This document shows positions 8,263 to 17,385 of a stretch of 64,000 nt of DNA, in pieces. This stretch comes from Pelomonas sp965229315. GTDB lineage: Bacteria > Pseudomonadota > Gammaproteobacteria > Burkholderiales > Burkholderiaceae_C. The DNA lies in the NCBI RefSeq assembly GCF_965229315.1, contig NZ_CBDDJA010000002.1, positions 3,162,001 to 3,226,000 of the forward strand. The letters run 5' to 3'. Made by a program: the position numbers and the translations under genes. How positions within the stretch are numbered: the first letter of the stretch is position 1; every line of letters begins with the position of its first letter. Under the pieces are notes generated by a model, which saw only the letters and a list, made by a program, of their open reading frames with translations, had not been told where the DNA came from and made no database searches.

Positions 8263-9432
8263 TCAGGCCCTCCCTGCCAGCGCATCGGTGATGTTGATGC
8301 GCATCGCGCGCAAGGCCGGCAGGGCGCCAACCGCCAGGCCGAACAGCAGCGCCAGCCCGACACCGATCAGCCAGCTGATGACGCCGGCGGCGGGCAGGTT
8401 CAGCGCCCCGCCACTGCCCGCGCTGACGATGGGGCCGATGACACTCGCCAGCCCCAGGCCCACGACGCCGCCGATCAGCAGCAGCAGCACCGACTCGGCC
8501 AGCACCATGCCCAGCACGCTCTCGCCGGAGAAGCCCAGCGTCTTCAGCACCGCGATCTCGCCGGTGCGCTCGCGCACGGCCTGCATCATGGTGTTGCCGG
8601 CCAGCAGCAGCAGCGTGAAGAACACGGCGCCCATGATGGACGTGACGATGAGGTTGATGTCGGCCACCTGCTTCATCCAGCTGGACATGGCGGCCTGCTC
8701 GGTCAGCGTGCGCGTCTCGTGGTCGGAGTTGGCCGAGATCGCGTCGATGGCCTTGAGCACGCGGTCGGCCTGGTTCACGTCCTTCACGCGCGTCACGTAC
8801 CAGCCCACCTGGCCCTGGTTCCACGGCGTGGTGTCGTCGAAGTACTTCCAGTTCAGCAGGAACATCTGGTCCCACCAGCCGCCGGCCTTCTTGTCGGCCA
8901 CGTGGATGATGCCGACGATGGTGAAGGGCCAGTTCTGGCTGCCGTTCTTGTCCGGGAAGATGGTGGACTGCATGGGCACCTGGTCGCCCACCTTCCAGCC
9001 GAAGCGCTTGGCCAGGCCTTCGCCGATGAGGGCGCCATTCTTGGTCTCGGCAAACGCCTTGCGGTGCTCGGCGGAGACTTCCATCTCCGGGTAGATGTCC
9101 AGGTAATTGGGCGCCACGGCGAAGCTGAAGACCTGGTTCTCGGGCTTTTGATAGGCACCGCCGAACCAGTTCGCGAAGGTCACGTCCTTGACGCCGTCGA
9201 TCTGCTGGATGCGGTTGCCCAGCGACATGGGCAGCAGCTGGATGAAGCTGAGCTTGGAGCCGGTCTGCAGACGCTGTGCGCCGTTGGCGCTCTGCCCCGC
9301 CTGGTCGAAGCCGACGCGCACCGCGTCCAGCAGCCCGAACAGCAGGAAGGCCGTGATGATGGACACCAGGGTCAGGAAGGTGCGCAGCTTGCGCCGGAAC
9401 AGCGCCGCCCAGATGAGGTGCAGGTATTTCAT
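8263..9432 (-). CDS. MacB/FtsX-type ABC transporter permease (first permease)
   Basis: A 389-residue permease: N-terminal helix after LFRRKLRTFLTLVSIITAF, a periplasmic MacB-PCD-like domain (about 40-250), and an FtsX domain with VRERTGEIAVLKTLGFSGES between helices 2 and 3. It sits 16 nt after the ATPase gene and 2 nt before the next permease, so these are cotranscribed. Substrate cannot be told from the sequence; relatives export peptides, lipids or antibiotics. Confidence 0.9.
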   Translation of the reverse strand: MKYLHLIWAALFRRKLRTFLTLVSIITAFLLFGLLDAVRVGFDQAGQSANGAQRLQTGSKLSFIQLLPMSLGNRIQQIDGVKDVTFANWFGGAYQKPENQVFSFAVAPNYLDIYPEMEVSAEHRKAFAETKNGALIGEGLAKRFGWKVGDQVPMQSTIFPDKNGSQNWPFTIVGIIHVADKKAGGWWDQMFLLNWKYFDDTTPWNQGQVGWYVTRVKDVNQADRVLKAIDAISANSDHETRTLTEQAAMSSWMKQVADINLIVTSIMGAVFFTLLLLAGNTMMQAVRERTGEIAVLKTLGFSGESVLGMVLAESVLLLLIGGVVGLGLASVIGPIVSAGSGGALNLPAAGVISWLIGVGLALLFGLAVGALPALRAMRINITDALAGRA

Positions 9433-9448
9433 CGCGTCACCTCGCGGC

Positions 9449-10141
9449 TCAGGCCAGCGCTTCGGCCGCCGTGACCAGCGTGCCCTTGTCCAGGTGCAGC
9501 GTGTGGCTGGCGCGGCTGGCGGCCTTGGGGTCGTGGGTCACCATGACGATGGTCTTGCCGTGCTCTCGGTTGAGCACCTGCAGCAGCGTCAGCACGTCCT
9601 CGGCGGACTGGCGGTCCAGGTCACCGGTGGGCTCGTCGCAGACCAGGAGCGTCGGGTCGGACACGATGGCCCGGGCGATGGACACGCGTTGCTGCTGGCC
9701 GCCGGAGAGTTCCGTCGGCTTGTGCGAGGCGCGGTCCGCCAGGCCCACGAGCTGCAGCGCGATGGCCGCGCGCTTCTTGCGCCCGGCGGCCGACAGTTTG
9801 GTCAACAGCAGCGGCAGCTCGACATTCTTCTGCGCCGACAGCGTCGGCATCAGGTTGTAGAACTGGAACACGAAGCCGACCTTGGACGCCCGCCAGCGCG
9901 CGAGCTGGGCGCCGGAGAACTGGTCGATGCGCTCGCCGGCCACGCTGATCGCGCCGCCGCTGGGTGCATCCAGCCCGCCCATCAGGTTCAGCAGCGTCGT
10001 CTTGCCCGAGCCCGACGGGCCCATCAGCGCGAGGAAGTCGCCCTGGCTCACGTCCAGGTCGATGTGGTGCAGCACCTCGACCTTCTGCTTGCCGCGGGTG
10101 TAGACCTTGGACAGGTCGCGGATCTCGATCAGTGCAGTCAT
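9449..10141 (-). CDS. ABC transporter ATP-binding protein (MacB/LolD type)
   Basis: A 230-residue ATPase with Walker A GPSGSGKTT (about 41-49), Q-loop in FVFQFYNLMPTL, signature LSGGQQQR (about 144-151), Walker B LLVCDEPTGDLD and switch histidine in VTHD. This pattern (GPSGSGKTTLLNLMGGLD) is typical of MacB/LolD-family proteins paired with FtsX-type permeases. Start at ATG 10141 gives the family-typical beginning MTALIEIRDLSKVY; an upstream extension to 10252 would run into repeat DNA. Confidence 0.95.
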   Translation of the reverse strand: MTALIEIRDLSKVYTRGKQKVEVLHHIDLDVSQGDFLALMGPSGSGKTTLLNLMGGLDAPSGGAISVAGERIDQFSGAQLARWRASKVGFVFQFYNLMPTLSAQKNVELPLLLTKLSAAGRKKRAAIALQLVGLADRASHKPTELSGGQQQRVSIARAIVSDPTLLVCDEPTGDLDRQSAEDVLTLLQVLNREHGKTIVMVTHDPKAASRASHTLHLDKGTLVTAAEALA

Positions 10142-10196
10142 ATCAGCTCTCCATTGCGCATTCGCGGCGCCGACGCCGCATGACACGTTGTGCTCC

Positions 10197-10226
10197 GGGC
10201 CAAGCGCTGGGCCGCTCCCGAGCCGG
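10197..10226 (-). repeat. Dispersed GC-rich repeat, copy 3 (opposite orientation)
   Basis: Read on the minus strand this gives CCGGCTCGGGAGCGGCCCAG followed by CGCTTGGCCC, matching the last block of copy 1 (3462-3490) with few changes. It lies in the 158-nt gap between the adaptor and ATPase genes; the rest of that gap shows no gene. Confidence 0.5.
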
Positions 10227-10299
10227 CCTGCCTGTCGACGCTTGCGGCTCAATGCCGTGTGCGCCGGCGTCCCGCCGGGGGACAGACGCGGGCTTCATC

Positions 10300-11520
10300 T
10301 CAGTCCTTGCCCACGATCTGCGAACCCTGCTTCATCTCCGCTGGCGGCGACAGCACGACGGCTTCGCCCGCCTTCAGCCCGCTGGTGGCCAGCTTGAACT
10401 TGCCCACGTCGGCGCCGAGCTTCACGGCGCGCTGCTCCACGCGGTTGTCAGTCGCGACGAACACCGCATCGGCACCGTCACGCTGCGTCACGGCCTCGGG
10501 CGGCAGCAGCACGCCGGGCACCGGCGCGGTCTGACCCTTGGGCTTGGCGGCCAGGAAGGTCACGCGCACGCCCATGTCGGGCACGACGCGGTCGTCCTTC
10601 TGGTCCAGCGCCACGCGCACCTTGACGGTCGCCTTGCCGCGGTCGGCGCTGGGGATGACGGCCACGACGTGGGCGGGGATCTTCCAGTCCGGGTAGGCGT
10701 CCAGCACGGCCTCGCAGGGCATGTCCGGCTTGACCTGGGCGATGTAGGCCTCGTTGACGTCCACGCCCACTTCCAGCGAGTCCATGTCGACGATGGTGCC
10801 CACGCCGGTGCGCGTGAAGCCGCCGCCGGCCGACAGCGGCGAGATGATCTCGCCGACCTGCGCGGCGCGCGCGGTGACGACGCCGTCGAACGGCGCGCGC
10901 ACGGTGGCGTAGTCGAAGTTCACGCGCGCCTGCGTCACCTGCGCCTGGGCGGCCTCGACCTGGCGCTGGGCCACCTCGATCTGGGCCGTGTAGGTCTTCA
11001 CGGCGGTGGCCGTCTGCTCCTGGCTCTGGCGCGTCGTCATGCCGCTGGCGGCCAGCTCGGTCTGCCGCCGCGCGTCGGCCTCGGCCTGCGCGAGCTGCGC
11101 CCGCACCTGGCCCATGGACGCCTGCGCGCTGCGCGCCTGCGCCTCGGCGGCGGCCAGGCCGGCCTTCAGGCCGCTGTCGTCCAGCCGCGCCAGCACCTGG
11201 CCCTTCCTGACCTTGAAGCCTTCGTCGATGAGCACCTCGGTCAGCGTGCCGGTGATCTGCGCCGACACGGTCGCCATGCGCCGCGCCGTCACATAGCCCG
11301 TGGCCTGCAGCACGGCGTCGGCGGACGGCCCCTGGCCGTTGGCGCGCACCGTCGCCGTCTGCACGGCAATGGGCTTGTTGCCGGCCAGCAGCCACCAGGC
11401 CGCGCCGCCGGCCACGGCCAGCGCGATGACTGCAGCAGCGGTGCCCCAGACCCACTTTGGCGGGCCGCCGCCCTCGTGGTCTTCGCGATGCGCGCTGTCG
11501 ATGCGCAGCTCTTTGAGCAA
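10300..11520 (-). CDS. Efflux periplasmic adaptor (MacA/HlyD family)
   Basis: A membrane fusion protein of about 406 residues: one N-terminal transmembrane helix (about 24-46), lipoyl half (YVTARRMATVSAQITGTL), a coiled-coil hairpin rich in Ala/Gln (about 115-200), the second lipoyl half (ATVRAPFDGVVTARAAQVGE) and beta-barrel domains. It links the inner-membrane ABC pump encoded next to it to an outer-membrane channel; no TolC homologue is present here. The start is uncertain: an in-frame TAG lies just upstream and no ATG is available, so TTG at 11520 is taken. An ATC codon five codons earlier has AGGGG at a suitable distance. Confidence 0.9.
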   Translation of the reverse strand: MLKELRIDSAHREDHEGGGPPKWVWGTAAAVIALAVAGGAAWWLLAGNKPIAVQTATVRANGQGPSADAVLQATGYVTARRMATVSAQITGTLTEVLIDEGFKVRKGQVLARLDDSGLKAGLAAAEAQARSAQASMGQVRAQLAQAEADARRQTELAASGMTTRQSQEQTATAVKTYTAQIEVAQRQVEAAQAQVTQARVNFDYATVRAPFDGVVTARAAQVGEIISPLSAGGGFTRTGVGTIVDMDSLEVGVDVNEAYIAQVKPDMPCEAVLDAYPDWKIPAHVVAVIPSADRGKATVKVRVALDQKDDRVVPDMGVRVTFLAAKPKGQTAPVPGVLLPPEAVTQRDGADAVFVATDNRVEQRAVKLGADVGKFKLATSGLKAGEAVVLSPPAEMKQGSQIVGKD

Positions 11521-11679
11521 TCCGGTATCGATGACGCGCCCCTAGAAGGTTGACCTGCTTGGATTCGGCCGGATTGTGCACAGCCGCGGGCGCGACACAA
11601 CGCGGGCTTTCGACGAACGGCGGCCCGCGCCGCTGAACGGCGAGCAGACGCGCCGAATGGCGACCGGCGTCGGCAGAGG

Positions 11680-12339
11680 CTAGCTCTCGACCAGCCCGTT
11701 GCGGATCGCGTAGACCGTCAGCTCGGAGTTGTTGCCCAGGCCCAGCTTCTCCAGCACGCGGGCGCGGTAGACGCTGACCGTCTTGGGGCTGAGCATCAGC
11801 TCCTCGGCGATGTCCGACAGCCGCCTGCCCGAAGCGATCATGACCAGCGTCTGCAGCTCGCGATCCGACAGCTTGTGGTGGGCCTGCTCGGTGACGGACG
11901 CCGTCAGGCTCTCGACCAGCATCTGCGCGATCTCGGGCGTCACGTACTTGCGGCCCTGGGCAACCGTGCGCACGGCCTGCACCAGCGTGGCAGGATCGCC
12001 GCCCTTGTTGACGTAGCCGTAGGCGCCGGCACGCAGCGCGCGGATGGCGTACTGGTCCTCGGGATACATCGAGACGATGAGCGTGCGCACCAGGTTGCCC
12101 TCTTCCTTGAGCACATGCAGCACGTCCAGGCCGGAGCGGCCCGGCATGTTGATGTCCAGCACCAGCACGTCGCACGGGGCGTCCTTGCCCAGGGTGTGCC
12201 CCAACGTGTGGAACAGGCCGCGCAGCTCCGTGTAGTCGCCCGCCTCGCCGACGACCTCGATGTCCTGGGCATCGGCCAGCGTGTCGCGGATGCCGCGGCG
12301 GATCAGGCCGTGGTCGTCGCAGAGGATGACCTTGATCAT
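11680..12339 (-). CDS. NarL/FixJ-family response regulator
   Basis: A 219-residue DNA-binding response regulator. The receiver domain (1-125) has the acidic pair D8/D9, phospho-acceptor D62 in LVLDINMPG, and the switch Lys in YGYVNKGGD. The C-terminal LuxR-type helix-turn-helix (about 155-215) reads LSDRELQTLVMIASG and LSPKTVSVYRARVLEKLGL. Its ATG overlaps the stop of the kinase gene by 4 nt, so the two are translationally coupled partners. The efflux genes downstream on the same strand, 160 nt away, are plausible targets (inference). Confidence 0.94.
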   Translation of the reverse strand: MIKVILCDDHGLIRRGIRDTLADAQDIEVVGEAGDYTELRGLFHTLGHTLGKDAPCDVLVLDINMPGRSGLDVLHVLKEEGNLVRTLIVSMYPEDQYAIRALRAGAYGYVNKGGDPATLVQAVRTVAQGRKYVTPEIAQMLVESLTASVTEQAHHKLSDRELQTLVMIASGRRLSDIAEELMLSPKTVSVYRARVLEKLGLGNNSELTVYAIRNGLVES

Positions 12340-13496
12340 GCGCGTCCCCAGATCGAGGGGCCGCCATCGTCGCGGCCGAAGTCGGTGGCGTCGTCCAGCG
12401 CGTCGATGGCTTCGGAGGCCAGCGGCACGGTCAGGATCAGGCTGGTGCCGCCACCCGGGTGGCTGGACAGGTCCACCCAGCCGCCCACGGTGGCTGCCCG
12501 CTCGTGCAGGCCGCGGATGCCGAAGGAGCGCTCCTTGGCCAGGTCGCCCGGCGCGATGCCGCGGCCGTTGTCGCAGATCTCCAGCGTCAGCACGCCGGAG
12601 TCCAGGCTGAGTTCGATGTCCACGCGCGTCGCGCCGGCATGCTTGGAGACGTTGGTCAGCGCCTCCTGCGCGGTGCGGTAGGCCACCAGCGGCACGCCGG
12701 ACGGCAGCGCCAGGCGCTCCTCGCCGATGCGCAGGCCAGCCTCGATGCCGGTGCGGCGCTCGAAGCGGGCCGTCATCCACTGCAGTGCAGCCACCAGCCC
12801 CTGCTCCAGGATGGCGGGGCGCAGGTTGTGCATGATGCGCTGGCTGGCGTCGATGGCGGCGTTGACCGTCTCCAGCGCTGCGGCGACGCGCTGGCGGACC
12901 TCGGGCTCGGTGGCGTGGCGGTCGATCCAGGCGAGGTCGAACTTGACGGCCGTGAGCGAGCCGCCCACGTCGTCATGGATCTCGCGGGCGATGGCCGCGC
13001 GCTCCATCTCCACGCTGGTCTGCAGGTGGCCGGCCAGTTCGTGCAGGCGCTGCTTGGACTTGACGAGCTCGTGGTCGGCCGCGACGCGCGCGCGCTGGCT
13101 CTCGGCCGCGTCGATGGCATGCGACAGCGCGGGCGCCAGGCGGTTGAGGTTGTTCTTCAGCAGGTAGTCGGACGCACCGTTGCGCATCGCCGCCACCGCC
13201 GTGTCCTCGCCGATCTCGCCGGAGACCAGGATGAAGGGCATCAGCAGGCGGCGCGCCTTCAGCGCGTCCAGCACCTCCAGGCCCGAATAGCCCGGCAGGT
13301 TGTAGTCCGAGATGATCGCGTCCCAGGGACGATCCAGCGCCGCCAGCACTGCAGGCAGTGAATCGAGCCTCTCCATCGCCACCTTCATGCCGGCGCGGGT
13401 CAACTGCGCCAGGATGAGTTGGTGATCGAGCTCGGAATCCTCGACATGCAGCACACGCAGGGCACGTGCGGGCTGCTCCACACCAGAAATCGTCAT
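12336..13496 (-). CDS. Receiver-histidine kinase hybrid (NarX-type HisKA_3)
   Basis: A 386-residue soluble protein with reversed order: an N-terminal receiver domain (about 14-130; acidic E19/D20, phospho-acceptor D64 in ISDYNLPG, Lys114), a short coiled coil, then a HisKA_3 dimerisation domain with phospho-accepting H174 in REIHDDVGGS and a HATPase domain (NGRGI and GIRGLHERAATVGG) at about 290-365. No membrane segment or sensor domain is seen, so the N-terminal receiver probably takes input from another kinase. It overlaps the response regulator gene by 4 nt. Confidence 0.93.
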   Translation of the reverse strand: MTISGVEQPARALRVLHVEDSELDHQLILAQLTRAGMKVAMERLDSLPAVLAALDRPWDAIISDYNLPGYSGLEVLDALKARRLLMPFILVSGEIGEDTAVAAMRNGASDYLLKNNLNRLAPALSHAIDAAESQRARVAADHELVKSKQRLHELAGHLQTSVEMERAAIAREIHDDVGGSLTAVKFDLAWIDRHATEPEVRQRVAAALETVNAAIDASQRIMHNLRPAILEQGLVAALQWMTARFERRTGIEAGLRIGEERLALPSGVPLVAYRTAQEALTNVSKHAGATRVDIELSLDSGVLTLEICDNGRGIAPGDLAKERSFGIRGLHERAATVGGWVDLSSHPGGGTSLILTVPLASEAIDALDDATDFGRDDGGPSIWGRA

Positions 13497-13695
13497 GGGG
13501 CCGCAGTATGCCGCCCCCGGGGTGTGCCGTCCGGCGCCACACCGAACGCGCGTCAGACCGGTAATACCGCTCGTTCTCATGACATCTCACCGTCGACAGG
13601 GTAGGAAAAAGAGTCGAACATGCCATGATGCATTGGCCCTGAGCGACTCCCGCAGGGCCGGTTTAAAGGAAGCTGGCATCCCTCGCGGAGACACG

Positions 13696-14163
13696 ATGCA
13701 CACTGAATCAACCACCGCAGCCGATTTCGACGCAGCCGTGGCCGCCATGCCGCTGCTGGCAGCAGCGGAGTTGCAGGATCACCTGATGACGGTGGCCCAC
13801 GACCTCGAACGCCTGCAGCGTCTGCTCGACGATGCGGGTGAGGCTTTGTCCGCCCACTTTTACAGCGCGTCCAACCAGGTCATGACGCTGCTCAGCGGCA
13901 GCGACGGCAGCCCCGCCTCGGAAGGCCTGAAGCAGATCATGCAGGACGTGGCCGGCGCGATCACCGCGCTGCAGTTCCAGGACATGGCCACCCAGCTCAT
14001 CGCCCACACCAGCCAGCGGCTGCGCAACTGCTCGGACCAGCTGGCCCGCGACACGTTCGGCGCGGATGACGAGGACGGCGCAGCCGTCGTCGAGATCGCG
14101 CCGCTGCGGCCCAATCCGGTCACGCAGGACGAGATGGACGCCGGCTCCATCGAACTTTTCTGA
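13696..14163 (+). CDS. Compact CheZ-like chemotaxis protein
   Basis: A 155-residue, mostly helical protein directly upstream of cheY. Residues 93-102 (QFQDMATQLI) reproduce the CheZ active-site pattern, Asp and Gln spaced four residues apart (D96, Q100; in E. coli CheZ D143 and Q147). The C-terminal tail QDEMDAGSIELF resembles the CheY-binding tail of CheZ. It is about 60 residues shorter than E. coli CheZ and I see no clear match in the N-terminal third, so the family assignment is inference. Predicted role: dephosphorylation of CheY-P. Start at ATG 13696 with GCGGAGA upstream. Confidence 0.7.
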   Translation: MHTESTTAADFDAAVAAMPLLAAAELQDHLMTVAHDLERLQRLLDDAGEALSAHFYSASNQVMTLLSGSDGSPASEGLKQIMQDVAGAITALQFQDMATQLIAHTSQRLRNCSDQLARDTFGADDEDGAAVVEIAPLRPNPVTQDEMDAGSIELF

Positions 14164-14215
14164 TCCCCGTTCACTAAGCCCCCAGGCAACACACGTTCTC
14201 TCGGAGAAAACTCAA

Positions 14216-14578
14216 ATGCACTCAATCCTTGCTGTCGACGATTCGGCCTCGATGCGCCAGATGGTGGCCTTCACGCTCAAGAACGCCGGCTTCAACGTGG
14301 TGGAAGCAGTGGATGGACAAGATGCCTGGGAAAAGTCCGGTCAGCGTGATTTCGACCTGGTCCTGACCGACCAGAACATGCCGCGCATGGATGGCATCAG
14401 CCTGACCAAGAAGTTGCGCGAGAACCCGAAGTTCAAGAGCACGCCCATCCTGATCCTGACCACCGAGTCCAGCGACTCGATGAAGCAGGCCGGCCGCGCC
14501 GCCGGCGCCACGGGCTGGCTGGTCAAGCCGTTCGATCCAGCCAAGCTGATCGAAGTGATCGGCAAGGTCATTCGCTGA
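14216..14578 (+). CDS. cheY: Chemotaxis response regulator CheY
   Basis: A 120-residue single receiver domain with D8/D9, phospho-acceptor D52 in LTDQNMPRMDG, Thr82/83 in ILTTES and Lys104 in WLVKPF. No output domain. It carries the signal from CheA to FliM at the flagellar switch. It sits 52 nt after the CheZ-like gene and 25 nt before cheA, with GGAGAAAA before its start. Confidence 0.96.
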   Translation: MHSILAVDDSASMRQMVAFTLKNAGFNVVEAVDGQDAWEKSGQRDFDLVLTDQNMPRMDGISLTKKLRENPKFKSTPILILTTESSDSMKQAGRAAGATGWLVKPFDPAKLIEVIGKVIR

Positions 14579-14603
14579 AGCCGGTTCCAAGGGAGCACCA
14601 AAC

Positions 14604-16742
14604 ATGGGTGACATGACCACAGAAGGCGCCAGCATCAGTGCTGGCATCGACCTCAGCCAGTTCTACCAGGTCTTCTTCGAAGAGGCCGGCGAAAACCTCG
14701 ACAACATGGAGCAGTTGCTGCTCAACGTGAACGTCGAGGCCGCAGACGACGAGGAGCTGAACGCGATCTTCCGCTGCGCCCACTCGATCAAAGGCGGCGC
14801 GGCGACGTTCGGCTTCGGCGATGTGGCCGAGCTGACGCACCAGATGGAGACGCTGCTGGACAAGCTGCGCCGCCACGAGCTGCAGCCCAACGCCGCGATG
14901 GTGGACGTGCTGCTGCAATCGGGCGACGCGCTGCGCGCCCAGCTCGGCCGCCACCAGGGTTCCGGCGGCGACGTGATCGACACGACCGACCTGCTGGTCA
15001 ACATCAAGCGTTTCGTCGAAGGCGGCGGCGCGCCGGCCGCGACGCCGGCGCCCCAAGCTGCCGCGGCGCCCGCTGCGGCCAAGCCGGCACCGGCGCCCGC
15101 CGCAGCAGCGGCCTCGGCCACCAAACCGGGCACGCGGCTGCTGGAGATGCAGGTCGGCCCGCTGACCGATCTGAGCCTGGCCGACAACCTCGTCGAGCTG
15201 TTCAAGGAGATCACCGACCTCGGCACCATCGAGCCGCTCGATGCCGGCCAGAGCTCGGACGGCATGCGCCGCTTCAAGGTGCTGACCAGCTCGACCGACA
15301 ACGACCTGCTGGACCTCTTCACCTTCCACGTGGCGCGCGAACAGGTCAAGCTGACGCCGCTCGGCCCGGGCTTCGGCTTCTATGACGGCGCCCCGGGCGC
15401 CCCGCCGGCCGAAGCGCCGTCGGCCGACCCCGGCTACGGCTTCTTCGACGAAGCGCCCGGCATGCCTGCCGGCGCGGCCGCGCCGGCCGTCGAGGCCGCG
15501 CCTGTGGCGGCCGACGCCGCCATCGTGCCGGCCCGCCCGGCCACGCCCGCCAAGGCCGAGTCCAAGCCCGCGGCCATGGACCAGACCACGCTGCGCGTGT
15601 CCATCGAGAAGGTCGACCAGCTCATCAACCTGGTGGGCGAACTCGTCATCACGCAGGCCATGCTGGCGCAGAACAGCCGCGACGTGGACCCGGCGCTGTA
15701 CCAGCAGCTGACGTCCGGCCTGGCGGACCTGGAGCGCAACACGCGCGATCTGCAGGAATCGGTCATGTCGATCCGCATGATTCCGATGGCGACCGTGTTC
15801 AACCGCTTCCCGCGCATGCTGCGCGACCTGGCCGCCAAGCTGGGCAAGAAGGTCGAGCTGGTCACCCAGGGTGAAGCCACCGAGCTGGACAAGAGCCTGG
15901 TCGAGAAGATCACCGACCCGCTGACCCACCTGGTGCGCAACAGCTGCGACCACGGCATCGAGATGCCGGCCGACCGGCTGGCGCGCGGCAAGCCCGAGCA
16001 GGGCACGATCACGCTGGTGGCGTCCCACCAGGGCGGCAGCATCGTCATCGAGGTGCGCGACGACGGCCGCGGCCTGAACCGCGAGAAGCTGATCAAGAAG
16101 GCCCGCGAGAAGGGCATCGACGCGCCGGACACGATGACCGACGCGGAGTGCTGGAGCCTGATCTTCGCGCCGGGCTTTTCGACCGCAGATGTGGTCACCG
16201 ACGTGTCCGGCCGCGGTGTCGGCATGGACGTGGTGAAGAAGAACATCACGTCGCTGGGCGGCACGGTCGAGATCGACTCGGCCGAAGGCTACGGCATGAA
16301 GGTGTCCGTGCGGCTGCCGCTGACGCTGGCCATCATGGACGGCATGAGCGTGGGTGTGGGCGACGAGTGCTACATCCTGCCGCTGTCCTCGGTCGTCGAG
16401 TCGTTCCAGGTGCAGTCCAACACGATCAAGACCGTCGCCGGCTCCGGCCGCGTCGTCGAGGTGCGCGATGAGTACATGCCGGTCATCGAGCTGGAGCGCG
16501 TCTTCGACGTGCCGCGCTTCGACTTCGAGCATGTCAGCTCCATCATGGTCGTCGTGGAGGCCGAGGGCGGCCGCGTCGCGCTGCTGGTGGACGAGCTGCT
16601 CGGCCAGCAGCAGGTCGTCGTGAAGAACCTCGAAGCCAATTACCGCAAGGTCAACGATGTGTCGGGCGCCACCATCATGGGTGACGGCCGCGTCGCGCTG
16701 ATCCTGGACGTCGGCAGCCTCGTGCGCCGTTCGCGCCACTAA
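14604..16742 (+). CDS. cheA: Chemotaxis histidine kinase CheA
   Basis: A 712-residue cytoplasmic kinase with the full CheA order: HPt domain with phospho-acceptor H60 in CAHSIKGGAATFGF, an Ala/Pro linker, a CheY-binding region (about 178-265), a second Ala-rich linker, dimerisation helices (about 330-395), HATPase domain (LVRNSCDHGIE, DDGRGLN, GRGVGMDVVKKN) and a C-terminal CheW-like regulatory domain (about 575-710). It autophosphorylates in receptor arrays and passes phosphate to CheY. The two low-complexity linkers are longer than in E. coli CheA. Confidence 0.97.
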   Translation: MGDMTTEGASISAGIDLSQFYQVFFEEAGENLDNMEQLLLNVNVEAADDEELNAIFRCAHSIKGGAATFGFGDVAELTHQMETLLDKLRRHELQPNAAMVDVLLQSGDALRAQLGRHQGSGGDVIDTTDLLVNIKRFVEGGGAPAATPAPQAAAAPAAAKPAPAPAAAAASATKPGTRLLEMQVGPLTDLSLADNLVELFKEITDLGTIEPLDAGQSSDGMRRFKVLTSSTDNDLLDLFTFHVAREQVKLTPLGPGFGFYDGAPGAPPAEAPSADPGYGFFDEAPGMPAGAAAPAVEAAPVAADAAIVPARPATPAKAESKPAAMDQTTLRVSIEKVDQLINLVGELVITQAMLAQNSRDVDPALYQQLTSGLADLERNTRDLQESVMSIRMIPMATVFNRFPRMLRDLAAKLGKKVELVTQGEATELDKSLVEKITDPLTHLVRNSCDHGIEMPADRLARGKPEQGTITLVASHQGGSIVIEVRDDGRGLNREKLIKKAREKGIDAPDTMTDAECWSLIFAPGFSTADVVTDVSGRGVGMDVVKKNITSLGGTVEIDSAEGYGMKVSVRLPLTLAIMDGMSVGVGDECYILPLSSVVESFQVQSNTIKTVAGSGRVVEVRDEYMPVIELERVFDVPRFDFEHVSSIMVVVEAEGGRVALLVDELLGQQQVVVKNLEANYRKVNDVSGATIMGDGRVALILDVGSLVRRSRH

Positions 16743-16773
16743 TCCACCACACCACAAAAGAGCAGAGGTCCGC

Positions 16774-17298
16774 ATGGAAGCCAGCAACGTCCCCGCGCTG
16801 CGCCAGCAAGGCGCCGTCACCGCCAAGTCCCATGGCCCCAAGAGCGGCGAGTACCTGACGTTCCGCCTGGGTTCCGAGGAATACGGCATCGACATCCTGA
16901 AGGTGCAGGAGATCCGTTCCTACGAGCAGCCCACGCGCATCGCCAATGCGCCCGACTTCATCAAGGGCGTCGTCAACCTGCGCGGGGTCATCGTGCCCAT
17001 CGTCGACCTGCGCCTGAAGCTGAACTGCCCCAGCGCCGAATACAACAGCTTCACCGTCGTCATCGTGCTGAACGTGAAGAACCGCGTCGTCGGTGCGGTC
17101 GTCGACTCCGTGTCCGACGTGCTGGAGCTGAACCGCGACGCCATCAAGCCGGCGCCCGAACTCAGCGCCGCATCGGTGGACACCAGCTTCATCACCGGCA
17201 TCGGCTCGGTCGGCGAACGCATGCTGATCCTGATGGACATCGAGGGGCTGATGAGCAGCGCCGAGATGGGCTTGATGGACGCAGCCATCGCCGCCTGA
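16774..17298 (+). CDS. cheW: Chemotaxis adaptor CheW
   Basis: A 174-residue CheW-domain protein coupling CheA to receptors: EYLTFRLGSEEYGIDILKVQ, IRSYEQPTRIANAP and GVVNLRGVIVPIVDLRLKL are diagnostic. It lies 31 nt after cheA and upstream of a receptor gene. A second cheW (36324-36824) is closely related to it. Confidence 0.96.
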   Translation: MEASNVPALRQQGAVTAKSHGPKSGEYLTFRLGSEEYGIDILKVQEIRSYEQPTRIANAPDFIKGVVNLRGVIVPIVDLRLKLNCPSAEYNSFTVVIVLNVKNRVVGAVVDSVSDVLELNRDAIKPAPELSAASVDTSFITGIGSVGERMLILMDIEGLMSSAEMGLMDAAIAA

Positions 17299-17385
17299 AC
17301 AGCTTCCGAGCCTTGAGCACCCGGGCACCGCCGGCCACGGCCGCGTGAGCGGTGCCCTGCCCGTTTGGCCTTCCTGGAGGACCGC

